From NCBI RefSeq assembly GCF_900090315.1, contig NZ_FMHZ01000002.1, positions 2,582,501-2,646,500 on the forward strand: 64,000 nucleotides of DNA. Reading direction: 5' to 3'. Source of the stretch: Micromonospora citrea. GTDB lineage: Bacteria > Actinomycetota > Actinomycetes > Mycobacteriales > Micromonosporaceae. The notes beneath the pieces are model-generated. The model was not told where the DNA came from, made no database searches, and saw only the letters and a list, made by a program, of their open reading frames with translations. The position numbers and the translations under genes were made by a program. Below are positions 25,834 through 34,273 of this stretch, in pieces; the first letter of the stretch is position 1; each line of letters begins with the position of its first letter.

Positions 25834-27002
25834 GGCTCCGCGCAACCCTAGGCGCATTGTCGTTAAGTGCGTCTATGCTAGTGACGCCTTCCCCAAAGCC
25901 TGCCATCTGGAACTTAATTGCACAGAAGCCGCAGGGCGTAGATCGAATTCGGGCCGACCAATGGCACCTACGCTATCTGCGAGTTGATCAGGCGCACAAG
26001 ATTACTCGCGGAGAGGGCATAACCGTCGCAGTACCAGACACTGGAGTGGACCCTCATCCCGATCTTCGCAACAACTTGCTAGCGGGGAAAGACTTCATCC
26101 TCGGCGGCGTCGGGAACGGCAGACAAGACCCTAACGGACACGGAACAGGAATGGCCGGACTTATTGCAGCGCACGGCCGGTCCGGAAGGATGGGAGCGCT
26201 TGGCATCGCGCCTCGCGCCCAGATTCTCCCGATCATGTCGTCATCTGCCAACAACCTCGGCGAGGCCGACAACTTGGCACTAGGGATAGAGTTTGCCGTT
26301 TCCAACGGCGCCGATGTCATCAGCATCTCAAGTGGAGGCGGCACCAACGCCCGCTTAACACAGGCAGTCAGAATGGCGCTTACATCCGACGTTGTAGTGG
26401 TTGCAGGCTCCGGCAACCTTCCCTTCGATCAGGCAGTTGCCTATCCAGCTAGAGAGCCTGGCGTCGTTGCCGTAGGTGGAATAGATAAAGCTGGACGCCA
26501 TGCAGCAGTAGCTGTTGCCGGTCCAGAGATCGACGTTGTTGCTCCCGCTGTGGACATCTACAGCACAAGTATCGACGGCAAATATCGCAAAGGCACTGGC
26601 ACGTCAAACTCGACGGCGATCGTTGCTGGAGCCGCTGCGCTGATCCGGTCCAAGTACCCGCACCTGCCGGCCTCGGAGGTGGCCCACAGGCTGACCGCCA
26701 CCGCCATCGACAAGGGCCCACCGGGCCGGGACGACGAGTACGGGTACGGGGTCATCGACCTGGTGGCGGCGTTGACGGCGGACGTACCTCCGCTGGGTTT
26801 CGGGTCGGCGACGGCGGGCGCTCCGGCCCACACCACCTCGACTGCGACGGCGATCGCGGAGCCGGACGACGAGGGCGACGACGGCGCGACCGCGCGCGGC
26901 CTGGCCACCCTGGGCGTGATCGTCGCTGCCGGCGGGGCATGGGCACTGATCGCCCGCAGGCGTCGTCGGGGTGACGACCCGCCACCCCGCGTGAGCCGTT
27001 GA
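25830..27002 (+). CDS. Mycosin: type VII secretion-associated subtilisin-like serine protease
   Basis: A 390-residue S8 serine protease with N-terminal signal segment (MRLRATLGALSLSASMLVT), catalytic Asp70 (VAVPDTGVDPHPDL), His104 (PNGHGTGMAGLIA) and Ser259 (GTSNSTAIVAGAAAL), and a C-terminal membrane anchor (GVIVAAGGAWALIARRRRR). This is mycosin architecture; mycosins stabilise and process ESX systems. No eccB, C, D or E gene is present, so it is an orphan. It contains two TTA codons (Leu29 at 25914 and Leu176 at 26355), rare in actinomycetes. The first three quarters are low-GC; from about 26,640 the gene returns to normal high GC, giving a mosaic gene. Confidence 0.88.
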   Translation: MRLRATLGALSLSASMLVTPSPKPAIWNLIAQKPQGVDRIRADQWHLRYLRVDQAHKITRGEGITVAVPDTGVDPHPDLRNNLLAGKDFILGGVGNGRQDPNGHGTGMAGLIAAHGRSGRMGALGIAPRAQILPIMSSSANNLGEADNLALGIEFAVSNGADVISISSGGGTNARLTQAVRMALTSDVVVVAGSGNLPFDQAVAYPAREPGVVAVGGIDKAGRHAAVAVAGPEIDVVAPAVDIYSTSIDGKYRKGTGTSNSTAIVAGAAALIRSKYPHLPASEVAHRLTATAIDKGPPGRDDEYGYGVIDLVAALTADVPPLGFGSATAGAPAHTTSTATAIAEPDDEGDDGATARGLATLGVIVAAGGAWALIARRRRRGDDPPPRVSR

Positions 27003-27019
27003 GCGGTAACGTCGGCGAC

Positions 27020-27676
27020 GTGCCCGAATCCATGCCGCTCCGCCTCGTGCTCGCGTCGGCGAGCCCTGCCCGCCGCAAGATCCTCCAGGCCGCCGGGATC
27101 GAACCGGACGTCCTGGTCAGCGGCGTCGACGAGTCCCTGGTGGTCACCGAGCGGGCCGAGGATCTCTGCCTGGAACTGGCCCGCTTGAAGGCACAGGCGG
27201 TGCTGACCCGGCTGCGCCCCGCCGACGACCAGCGGACGCTGGTCATCGGGTGCGACTCGGTGCTGGCCTTCGACGGAGAGATCCTCGGCAAGCCGGCCGA
27301 CGCGGCCGCCGCCACCCGGCGCTGGCAGCGGATGCGCGGGCGCAGTGGCGTGCTGCACAGCGGGCACTGCCTCATCGACATCGTGGCGGGCCGCAGGGCC
27401 GAGGCCGTCGCCTCCACCGTCGTGCACTTCGCCGACATCAGCGACGACGAGATCGCCACGTACGTGGGCACGGGCGAGCCGCTCGCGGTGGCCGGCGCCT
27501 TCACGATCGACGGGCTCGGCGGGCCGTTCGTGGAGCGGATCGAGGGCGATCCCAGCACCGTCATCGGGCTGTCGCTGCCGACGCTGCGCCGCCTCCTGTC
27601 CGAATTGGACCTGCGCCTCACGGATTTGTGGACAAAGGTCGCGCCCGGCAGTCAGTCGGTCGAACCGCTCGGCTAG
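27020..27676 (+). CDS. maf: Maf-like nucleoside triphosphate pyrophosphatase
   Basis: A house-cleaning pyrophosphatase that hydrolyses non-canonical or modified nucleotides (dTTP/UTP or m7GTP types) to monophosphates. It has 218 residues from GTG 27020. Motifs: LRLVLASASPARRKILQAAGIE (signature SxSPRR-like), VDESLVV, CDSVLAFDGEILGKP, and YVGTGEPLAVAGAFTIDGLGGPFVERIEG. ATG 27032 is an alternative start; the region overlapping the mycosin stop has only a TTG. Maf between accE and accA is the backbone order known in mycobacteria (Rv3282). Confidence 0.9.
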   Translation: MPESMPLRLVLASASPARRKILQAAGIEPDVLVSGVDESLVVTERAEDLCLELARLKAQAVLTRLRPADDQRTLVIGCDSVLAFDGEILGKPADAAAATRRWQRMRGRSGVLHSGHCLIDIVAGRRAEAVASTVVHFADISDDEIATYVGTGEPLAVAGAFTIDGLGGPFVERIEGDPSTVIGLSLPTLRRLLSELDLRLTDLWTKVAPGSQSVEPLG

Positions 27677-27685
27677 CGTCCATTC

Positions 27686-28339
27686 ATGACCACGAAGCCG
27701 ATTCAGCTCACGACGGAACTGCACGCTTACCTGGTGGCGCACGGCTCGCCGCCGGACGAGATCATGCGGGACCTGGCCGAGGAGACCCTCGCGGCCCTGC
27801 CCCGCGACGCGCACATGCAGGTCGCGCCGGAGCAGGCCGCGTTCCTGACCCTCCTCACCAGGCTGCTCGGCGTGCGGCAGGCCGTCGAGGTGGGCACCTT
27901 CACCGGGCTGTCGTCGCTGGCCATCGCCCGAGGGCTGCCCGAGGGCGGTCGGCTGACCTGCTTCGACATCTCGGAGGAGTTCACGGGCATCGCGCGACGA
28001 TACTGGGCCCGCGCCGGCGTGGACGACCGGATCGAGCTGCGCATCGGCCCGGCCGGCGACATGCTGCGCGAACTACCCCACGAGCGTCACCTGGACTTCG
28101 CGTTCATCGACGCCGACAAGACCGGCTACCCGATCTACTGGTCGGAGCTGGTGCCCCGGATGCGTCCCGGCGGGGTGATCGCCGTCGACAACGTGCTGCG
28201 CGGCGGCCGGGTGATCGCCCCGCAGGACGCCGACGACCGGGCGATCGCCGCGTTCAACGACGAGCTCCTCGCCGACGTCCGGGTCGACGCGGTGATGCTC
28301 CCGATCGCCGACGGCCTGACCCTCGCCCGAGTCCACTGA
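27686..28339 (+). CDS. SAM-dependent O-methyltransferase (catechol-O-methyltransferase-like)
   Basis: A 217-residue class I methyltransferase of the Methyltransf_3 family. SAM-binding motif I is VEVGTFTGLSSLAIARGLP, then LTCFDISEEFTGIARRYW (acidic residue binding ribose), LDFAFIDADKTGYPIYW (metal-binding Asp), and VDNVLRGGRVIAP with the conserved DN. Substrate unknown; members act on catechols or natural-product hydroxyls. ATG 27686 is 10 bp after maf, so co-transcription is likely. It ends at a strong palindrome. Confidence 0.88.
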   Translation: MTTKPIQLTTELHAYLVAHGSPPDEIMRDLAEETLAALPRDAHMQVAPEQAAFLTLLTRLLGVRQAVEVGTFTGLSSLAIARGLPEGGRLTCFDISEEFTGIARRYWARAGVDDRIELRIGPAGDMLRELPHERHLDFAFIDADKTGYPIYWSELVPRMRPGGVIAVDNVLRGGRVIAPQDADDRAIAAFNDELLADVRVDAVMLPIADGLTLARVH

Positions 28340-28356
28340 CCCACTCCCGCAACTGC

Positions 28357-28404
28357 GATCTTGGTACGGAAAGACCCCTCCAGGGGCCGTTCCGTACCAA
28401 GATC
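28357..28404. repeat. Perfect 15-bp palindrome with GATCTTGGTACGGAA arms
   Basis: GATCTTGGTACGGAA (28357-28371) and its exact complement (28390-28404) flank an 18-nt loop with an inner CCCCT/AGGGG stem. It lies between convergent genes and can act as a bidirectional terminator. The sequence looks like a dispersed intergenic repeat of this lineage. Confidence 0.8.
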
Positions 28405-28442
28405 TGCGGGGCGAAGCCCGGTCGGCAGGGAGGTGGGCCGGG

Positions 28443-29729
28443 TCAGGCTGCGGCGACCGGGGAGCGAGGAGCGGCGGGGTGCGGGCCCAGGGCCCGGCCC
28501 AGGCGCGCGGCGAGCAGCGCGGCCGCCGCGATGAACCCCGGCAGCAGCAGGAACGCCAGGTGCGGCCCCACCCCGTCGGCCACCCAGCCGAGCGCGACCG
28601 GCGCGATGCCGAAGCCCACGCCCATCGAGTACGACGCCCAGCCGGCCGCCCGGTCCGCGGCCGGCCCGGCGACGGCGAGCGCGATCGAGATGGCCAGCGG
28701 GTAGTGCAGGGCGTTGCCGAGGCCGAGCACCACGAGGCCGGTGACGGCGAGCCAGCCGACCGGGGCGACCCAGAACAGCGCGAAGCCGAGCAGCGACACG
28801 CCCAGCGCGGCCAGCAGCAGGGGCACCGGCCGGTACCGCAGGGCGAACCTGCCGCCGGCGAGCCGACCGACGAACATGCCGCAGACGATCGCGGCCACCG
28901 CGGCCGACGCCGCGCCGGCCGCCATGCCGGCGTGCGTGCGCAGCACGTCGGCGGTCCAGAGGGACAGGCACACCTCGATCGACCCGGTGACCGCCATGAG
29001 CACCCAGGCGATCCAGTACGCCGACGGGAGCCGCCGGCCGGCCCCGGCGGCAGCCGGCCGGGGCACGTCGGCGACGGGAACCGGCCGGGGCGCTTCGGCG
29101 GGGGTGCCGGCGTCGACCGGGTCGGCGGCCGGGGAGCCACCGGGAGCCGCGGCAGCGGGGGCGGCCTGCGGCAGGCGTACGCGAAAGGTCAGGGCGGCCA
29201 GCGCGACCAGCGTGATCAGGCCGACCTCGACGGCCATCGCCGGCCGCCAGCCCCACCCGGCGTCGACGCTGGCGCCGATGACCAGCGGGGCGAGGATGCC
29301 CATGCCGGCGCAGGCGGCGTTCGCCTCGGTCAGCGCGGCCGGCGCGGCGGTGCCGTGCCGGGCGGTGAGCACGACGGACACACCGCTGATCACCATCATG
29401 CCGAAGGCGGCGATCACCGCGACGGCGGTGATCGTGGCGGGCAGGGCCCGCAGGGCGCCGAGGGCGGCGACGCCGACCGCCACGCCGGCCAGCCCGACCC
29501 AGATGGCCCGGCCCCGGCCCACCCGGCGGGCGAGCGGCGCGAAGAGCGCCCCGCCGGCCAGCGCGCCGACGGCGATGCCGGTGCTGTGCAGGCCGGCGAC
29601 GGCGGCGGAGGTGCCCTGCTCGTCGCGGAGCAGCGGCACGACCGGCCCGAATCCGTAGAGGAAGAAGCCCCACAACCCCAGCTGTGCGTAGGTCAGCCAG
29701 GTGGTCCGGTCACGGGTGAGGCGGGGCAT
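28443..29729 (-). CDS. Major facilitator superfamily transporter
   Basis: A roughly 428-residue 12-helix transporter of the MFS type. The N-terminal half has LGLWGFFLYGFGPVVPLL and the loop 2-3 region PLARRVGRGRAIWVGLAG (MFS signature). A large central cytoplasmic loop (about residues 195-245, rich in Ala/Pro) separates the two halves. The C-terminal half includes FALRYRPVPLLLAALGVSLLG. The sequence type resembles small-molecule efflux or sugar transporters of the FucP/YbjJ kind, but the substrate cannot be stated. ATG 29729 is preferred over a GTG three codons upstream. Confidence 0.85.
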   Translation of the reverse strand: MPRLTRDRTTWLTYAQLGLWGFFLYGFGPVVPLLRDEQGTSAAVAGLHSTGIAVGALAGGALFAPLARRVGRGRAIWVGLAGVAVGVAALGALRALPATITAVAVIAAFGMMVISGVSVVLTARHGTAAPAALTEANAACAGMGILAPLVIGASVDAGWGWRPAMAVEVGLITLVALAALTFRVRLPQAAPAAAAPGGSPAADPVDAGTPAEAPRPVPVADVPRPAAAGAGRRLPSAYWIAWVLMAVTGSIEVCLSLWTADVLRTHAGMAAGAASAAVAAIVCGMFVGRLAGGRFALRYRPVPLLLAALGVSLLGFALFWVAPVGWLAVTGLVVLGLGNALHYPLAISIALAVAGPAADRAAGWASYSMGVGFGIAPVALGWVADGVGPHLAFLLLPGFIAAAALLAARLGRALGPHPAAPRSPVAAA

Positions 29730-29805
29730 CGGCCTCACGCTACAAGCGTGCGGCCGGTGCCCCGCCCCTGGTGAGAGGCAACTCTCCCCGCCGCCGGGCT
29801 TCCGC

Positions 29806-30561
29806 TCAGCGGACGGTGCGGGCGAACTGCCGGGCCGCCCAGACGACGCCGGCCGCGGCGAGCACCGCGATGATGGTCAGCCCCTGCCAGACCTTGTCGT
29901 CGCCGAGTTCGCCGGCGAAGAGGGCGCGGGTGCCGTCGACCGCCCAGGAGAACGGGTTCCAGTCGGCGATGCCCTGCAACCAGCCGGGGGCGAAGGTGAG
30001 CGGCAGCAGGATGCCGGAGAGCAGCAGCACGGGCTGCGCCACGGTGTTCATCAGCGGGGCCAGCGCGTCCTCGCTCTTGACCTTGAGCGCGACGCCGTAG
30101 GAGACGGCCGAGGTCATCAGCGCGATCAGGGCGAGCATGAGGTACGCCAGGAGCAGGTCGCCGATGAAGACGCGCAGGTCGAACAGGAGCGCGAGCAGGG
30201 TGATGATGACGGCCTGCACGATCAGCGACACCACGTCCCGCAGGGAGCGGCCGAGCAGCAGGGCGAGCCGGCTGACCGGGGTGACCCGGGAGCGTTCGAT
30301 GACCCCGGCGCGCAGCTCGGCGATCAGGCCGAAGCCCTGGAACAGGCCGCCGAAGATGGCCAGCAGCACCAGCAGGCCGGGTACGAAGATCTTGTAGGCC
30401 TCCGCCTGGGTGGGCGCGTTCAGCGCCGGCTTGAGCAGCGGGGCGAAGAGCAGCAGGTACATCACCGGCTGGAAGACGCCGACGAAGACCCAGACGGGGT
30501 TGCGCAGCAGCAGCTGGAGCTGGCGCTGGAAGATCAGCCAAGTGTCACGGGCGAGTTTCAC
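29806..30561 (-). CDS. ABC-2 type drug exporter permease (DrrB-like)
   Basis: A 251-residue membrane permease with six helices, for example PVWVFVGVFQPVMYLLLFAPLL, FVPGLLVLLAIFGGLFQGF and LLLSGILLPLTFAPGWLQGI. The conserved ABC-2 segment around NPFSWAVDGTRALFAGE is present near residue 205. GTG 30561 follows GGAGAG. It is 17 bp downstream of the ATPase gene at 30579 and forms a two-gene exporter, very likely of the daunorubicin-resistance DrrAB family. The substrate is unknown. Confidence 0.9.
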   Translation of the reverse strand: MKLARDTWLIFQRQLQLLLRNPVWVFVGVFQPVMYLLLFAPLLKPALNAPTQAEAYKIFVPGLLVLLAIFGGLFQGFGLIAELRAGVIERSRVTPVSRLALLLGRSLRDVVSLIVQAVIITLLALLFDLRVFIGDLLLAYLMLALIALMTSAVSYGVALKVKSEDALAPLMNTVAQPVLLLSGILLPLTFAPGWLQGIADWNPFSWAVDGTRALFAGELGDDKVWQGLTIIAVLAAAGVVWAARQFARTVR

Positions 30562-30578
30562 GGGTCTCTCCGGTCGGG

Positions 30579-31538
30579 TCAGGACTCGCGCAGCGAGCGG
30601 CCGGTCTTGGTGAGGAAGACGTCGTCGAGGCTGGGCCGGTGCAGTTCGATGGAGTTGAGCGCGAGGCCGGCGGTGTCGACGCGGCGCAGGATCTGCGGGA
30701 TGGCGGTCGCCCCCTCGTCGACGTAGAGCCGCAGCCCGCCCTCCTCGACGGTCTCCAGCTTGTTGACGTAGGGCTCGCTGTCGAGCAGTTGTGCGGCCTG
30801 CGGGGTGGCCGCGGCGTCCAGGCCCACCAGCACCACGTCGCCGGAGATCTCGCGCTTCAGGTCCGCCGGGGTGCCTTCCGCGACCACCTCGCCGTGGTCC
30901 ATGATCGCGATTCGGTCGCAGAGCGCGTCGGCCTCGTCCAGGTAGTGCGTGGTGATGAAGACGGTCATCCCGTCGGTGCGCAGCCGGCGGATCTCGTCCC
31001 ACATGTGCGCGCGGCTCTGCGGATCGAGGCCGGTGGTCGGCTCGTCGAGGAAGACGATCCTCGGCTCGTGGATGATGCCGAGGGCGATCTCGACCCGCCG
31101 GCGCTGGCCGCCGGAGTAGGTCTTGCACTTGCGGTCGGCGTACTCGCTGAGCTGGAAGGCGTCGAGGGCGCGGCTGGCCCGCCGGTGCGCCTCGGCCTTG
31201 CCGATGCCGTACATCCGGGCGTGAAGGACCAGCTCCTCCCGGGCGGTGGACTCGTCCCAGGTGCTGCCGCCCTGGGCGACGTAGCCGATGCGGCGGCGCA
31301 CCTCGGCCGGGTCCTTGCGCAGGTCGGCCCCGGCGATGCTGGCCTCGCCGCCGTCCGGCTCGATCAGCGTGGCCAGCATGCGCAGGGTGGTGGTCTTGCC
31401 CGCACCGTTGGGGCCGAGGAAACCGAAGATCTCCCCCTCGGCGACCTCCAGGTTGACGCCGCGCACCGCGTCGACGGTCTTCGTCTGGCGACCCTCGCGG
31501 GAGCGGAACGACTTCCGCAACCCCCTGGTCTCGATCAT
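30579..31538 (-). CDS. Drug-resistance ABC transporter ATP-binding protein (DrrA-like)
   Basis: A 319-residue ATPase powering the neighbouring permease. Walker A GFLGPNGAGKTTTLRML, Q-loop GYVAQGG, ABC signature YSGGQRRRVEIALG, Walker B IVFLDEPTTGLDP, and switch His in TTHYLDEAD. The C-terminal extension after residue 225 (VVLVGLDAAATPQAAQLL) is the DrrA-type regulatory domain, ending SLDDVFLTKTGRSL. ATG 31538 follows GGAG. The promoter lies immediately upstream and overlaps a palindrome next to the padR gene's 3' end, so PadR regulation is likely. Confidence 0.95.
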   Translation of the reverse strand: MIETRGLRKSFRSREGRQTKTVDAVRGVNLEVAEGEIFGFLGPNGAGKTTTLRMLATLIEPDGGEASIAGADLRKDPAEVRRRIGYVAQGGSTWDESTAREELVLHARMYGIGKAEAHRRASRALDAFQLSEYADRKCKTYSGGQRRRVEIALGIIHEPRIVFLDEPTTGLDPQSRAHMWDEIRRLRTDGMTVFITTHYLDEADALCDRIAIMDHGEVVAEGTPADLKREISGDVVLVGLDAAATPQAAQLLDSEPYVNKLETVEEGGLRLYVDEGATAIPQILRRVDTAGLALNSIELHRPSLDDVFLTKTGRSLRES

Positions 31539-31632
31539 CTCTGCTCCTGGTCGTCCGGGCCGGTGCGACCGGCCACCTGTCTGTCCCTCGGAGACGACGC
31601 CGGACGGCATGCTCCCCCGTGGCGTCCCGGGC

Positions 31633-31668
31633 AGGCTAACGCGATATAGCTTCTTTGGTCAACGTTGA
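31633..31668 (-). promoter_or_regulatory. Promoter and operator of the drrAB-like operon
   Basis: Reading the minus strand, TTGACC (31657-31662) and TAGCCT (31633-31638) are separated by 18 bp, a good -35/-10 pair. A perfect 10-bp palindrome TCAACGTTGA (31659-31668) overlaps the -35 and abuts the stop codon of the PadR gene. Confidence 0.6.
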
Positions 31669-32295
31669 TTATTCGCCGTCCGGCCGCCGGGGTGGCAGCC
31701 GCTCCTCCCAGCCCTCCCAACCCTCCGCCCGTTCCATCCCCTCGGGCAGGTACGACACCCCGGACTCGATGCGTTCCGCGATCCGCTCGCACCAGGAGAT
31801 CTCCGCCTCCGAGCGGGCCGCCCAGAGCTCGAACATCCACCCGACGTGCACGGGCCTGGTGTCACGCATCCAGTCAGAACTCAACGAGGCACGCATCCAC
31901 TCGACACCGGCGCGCAGCAGGTTCGCTCGGTTGCGCAGGGCCGCTGCCGCTTCCTCGCGCGGCATCGCGGGCAGGAACGAGAAGGCCGCCGCGAACGGGT
32001 CCGGCGGCTCGTGCAGCTGCCACCACAGGCCGCGCAGCAGCGTCTCGAACTCCTCCTCCCCCTTGCGCGTCACCTCGTACGTGGTGCGGGCCGGGCGGGC
32101 GCCCACCTGCTCGGTGGCCACCTCGCGCAGCAGCCCCTCCCGGGTCAGCTTGCGCAGGGCGTGGTAGATCGAACCGGGCTGCACGTTCGCCCACTTGTCG
32201 GCGTTCCAGCTGAGCAGCTCGCGGCGTACGTCGTAGCCGTGCACGGGCTGCATCCACCGCACCAGCCCGAGGATCATCATTCGCGTGGCAGACAC
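31669..32295 (-). CDS. PadR family transcriptional regulator with C-terminal dimerisation domain
   Basis: A 208-residue PadR-s1/AphA-like repressor. The winged helix is ILGLVRWMQPVHGYDVRRELL with recognition helix VQPGSIYHALRKLTREGLLRE and wing TTYEVTRKGEEEFETLLR. The C-terminal helical domain is AALRNRANLLRAGVEWMRAS and ELWAARSEAEISWCERIAERI. GTG 32295 lacks a strong ribosome site and starts VSATRMMILGLV; ATG five codons later is possible. It is immediately upstream of the DrrAB operon on the same strand and divergent from accA; PadR regulators typically repress such exporters. Confidence 0.85.
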   Translation of the reverse strand: MSATRMMILGLVRWMQPVHGYDVRRELLSWNADKWANVQPGSIYHALRKLTREGLLREVATEQVGARPARTTYEVTRKGEEEFETLLRGLWWQLHEPPDPFAAAFSFLPAMPREEAAAALRNRANLLRAGVEWMRASLSSDWMRDTRPVHVGWMFELWAARSEAEISWCERIAERIESGVSYLPEGMERAEGWEGWEERLPPRRPDGE

Positions 32296-32427
32296 CGGAC
32301 GAGCGTAATAGGCAAATTTGACTAGGGCCCGGCGGAACAGTGCGGCATCCCACACTGAGCGATCGTTAGGGCTCTCAGGGTGGCCGATACACTCCCGGTC
32401 AGTAACCACCCGGGAGGAGCTGCCAAG

Positions 32428-34179
32428 GTGCGCAAGGTACTCATCGCCAACCGCGGCGAGATCGCCGTCCGCGTCATCCGCGCCTGCCGCGACGCCGGCC
32501 TGGGCAGCGTCGCCGTCTACGCGGACTCCGACCGGGACGCCCTGCACGCCAGCCTCGCCGACGAGGCGTACGCCCTCGGCGGGGACACCGCGACCGAAAC
32601 GTACCTGCGCATCGACAAGCTGCTGGAGGTCGCCGCGAAGGCCGGGGCCGACGCGGTCCACCCCGGCTACGGCTTCCTCTCGGAGAACGCCGACTTCGCC
32701 CAGGCCGTCATCGACGCCGGGCTGACCTGGATCGGCCCCACCCCGCAGGCCATCCGCGACCTCGGCGACAAGGTGACCGCCCGGCACATCGCCCAGCGCG
32801 CCGGTGCCCCCCTGGTCCCCGGCACCCCCGACCCGGTCGGCGGCCCCGACGAGGTGCTCGCGTTCGCCGTCGACCACGGCCTGCCGGTCGCCATCAAGGC
32901 CGCCTTCGGCGGCGGCGGGCGCGGCCTGAAGGTGGCCCGCACGATGGAGGAGATCCCGCACCTGTTCGAGTCGGCCACCCGCGAGGCGGTCGCCGCGTTC
33001 GGCCGGGGCGAGTGCTTCGTCGAGCGCTACCTCGACAAGCCCCGCCACGTCGAGGCGCAGGTGCTGGCCGACCAGCACGGCAACGTGATCGTGGTCGGCA
33101 CCCGGGACTGCTCGCTGCAGCGCCGGCACCAGAAGCTGGTCGAGGAGGCCCCCGCGCCGTTCCTCACCGACGCGCAGCGCGCCCAGATCCACGACAGCGC
33201 CAAGGCGATCTGCCGGGAGGCCGGCTACCACGGCGCCGGCACGGTCGAATACCTCGTCGGCGCCGACGGCACCATCTCCTTCCTGGAGGTCAACACCCGC
33301 CTCCAGGTCGAGCACCCGGTCACCGAGGAGACCGCCGGCATCGACCTGGTCCGCGAGCAGTTCCGCATCGCCGACGGCGAGAAGCTGCGCTTCACCGAGG
33401 ACCCGACGCCCCGTGGGCACGCCATCGAGTTCCGGATCAACGGCGAGGACCCGGGCCGCAACTTCCTGCCCGCCCCCGGCACGGTCACCGCGCTGCGGCT
33501 GCCCACCGGCCCCGGCGTGCGGGTGGACACCGGCATCTCGGCCGGCGACGTGATCGGCGGCAACTTCGACTCGCTGCTGGCCAAGGTCATCGTCACGGGC
33601 GAGACCCGTACCGAGGCGCTGGAGCGGGCCCGCCGGGCGCTCGACGAGATGGTCGTCGAGGGCATGGCCACCGCGCTGCCGTTCCACCGGCTGGTCATCC
33701 GGGACGAGGCGTTCACCGCCGAGCCGTTCACCGTGCACACCCGGTGGATCGAGACCGAGTTCGACAACACCGTCCCGCCGTTCACGGCCGCCGCCGGCGC
33801 CGCCGAGGAACCGGCCGGGCGCGAGACCGTCGTGGTCGAGGTGGGCGGCAAGCGGCTCGAGGTGGTCCTGCCCGCCGGCCTCGGCGGGGGTACGACCAGC
33901 GCCGCGCCCGCCGCCCGCAAGCCGGCCCGCCGGGGCGGCGGAGCCAAGGCCGGCGCCGCCGTCAGCGGCGACGCGCTCACCTCGCCGATGCAGGGCACCA
34001 TCGTCAAGATCGCCGTCGCCGACGGGGACACCGTCGCCGAGGGCGACCTGGTCGTGGTGCTGGAGGCGATGAAGATGGAGCAGCCGCTGCACGCCCACCG
34101 GGCCGGCACGGTCAGCGGCCTCGCCGCCGATGTCGGCGCGGTGATCAGCGCCGGCGCGGTCATCTGCACCATCGCCTGA
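32428..34179 (+). CDS. accA: Acyl-CoA carboxylase alpha subunit: biotin carboxylase and biotin carrier protein
   Basis: A 583-residue fusion carrying out ATP-dependent carboxylation of biotin and presenting carboxybiotin to PccB. Biotin carboxylase domain (1-450): [23 protein letters not shown]-grasp glycine loop [30 protein letters not shown]. The C-terminal biotinyl domain contains the biotinylation site EAMKMEQPL (Lys). GTG 32428 has GGGAGGAGC upstream. Comparable to M. tuberculosis AccA3 (600 residues). It serves acetyl/propionyl-CoA carboxylases with pccB and accE at 16 and 23 kb; birA at 15 kb biotinylates it. Confidence 0.96.
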   Translation: MRKVLIANRGEIAVRVIRACRDAGLGSVAVYADSDRDALHASLADEAYALGGDTATETYLRIDKLLEVAAKAGADAVHPGYGFLSENADFAQAVIDAGLTWIGPTPQAIRDLGDKVTARHIAQRAGAPLVPGTPDPVGGPDEVLAFAVDHGLPVAIKAAFGGGGRGLKVARTMEEIPHLFESATREAVAAFGRGECFVERYLDKPRHVEAQVLADQHGNVIVVGTRDCSLQRRHQKLVEEAPAPFLTDAQRAQIHDSAKAICREAGYHGAGTVEYLVGADGTISFLEVNTRLQVEHPVTEETAGIDLVREQFRIADGEKLRFTEDPTPRGHAIEFRINGEDPGRNFLPAPGTVTALRLPTGPGVRVDTGISAGDVIGGNFDSLLAKVIVTGETRTEALERARRALDEMVVEGMATALPFHRLVIRDEAFTAEPFTVHTRWIETEFDNTVPPFTAAAGAAEEPAGRETVVVEVGGKRLEVVLPAGLGGGTTSAAPAARKPARRGGGAKAGAAVSGDALTSPMQGTIVKIAVADGDTVAEGDLVVVLEAMKMEQPLHAHRAGTVSGLAADVGAVISAGAVICTIA

Positions 34180-34183
34180 GTGT

Positions 34184-34230
34184 GTGGGGAGGGCCCACCA
34201 CCGTTCCGGCGGCGGAGGGGGCCTTCCCAC
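34184..34230 (+). terminator. Imperfect hairpin after accA
   Basis: GTGGGGAGGGCCC (34184-34196) pairs with GGGGGCCTTCCCAC (34217-34230) with two mismatches, starting 5 nt after the accA stop codon. Confidence 0.5.
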
Positions 34231-34273
34231 CCACCGGCGCGCGACCGCGCCGGGCGGCGGCCGGTGCCCGCGG

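Noticed and set aside
31669..34230. Very long minus-strand reading frame opposite accA and through padR
   Set aside because: It is antisense to the accA coding sequence and reads as low-complexity Arg/Gly/Val sequence; only the PadR end is real.
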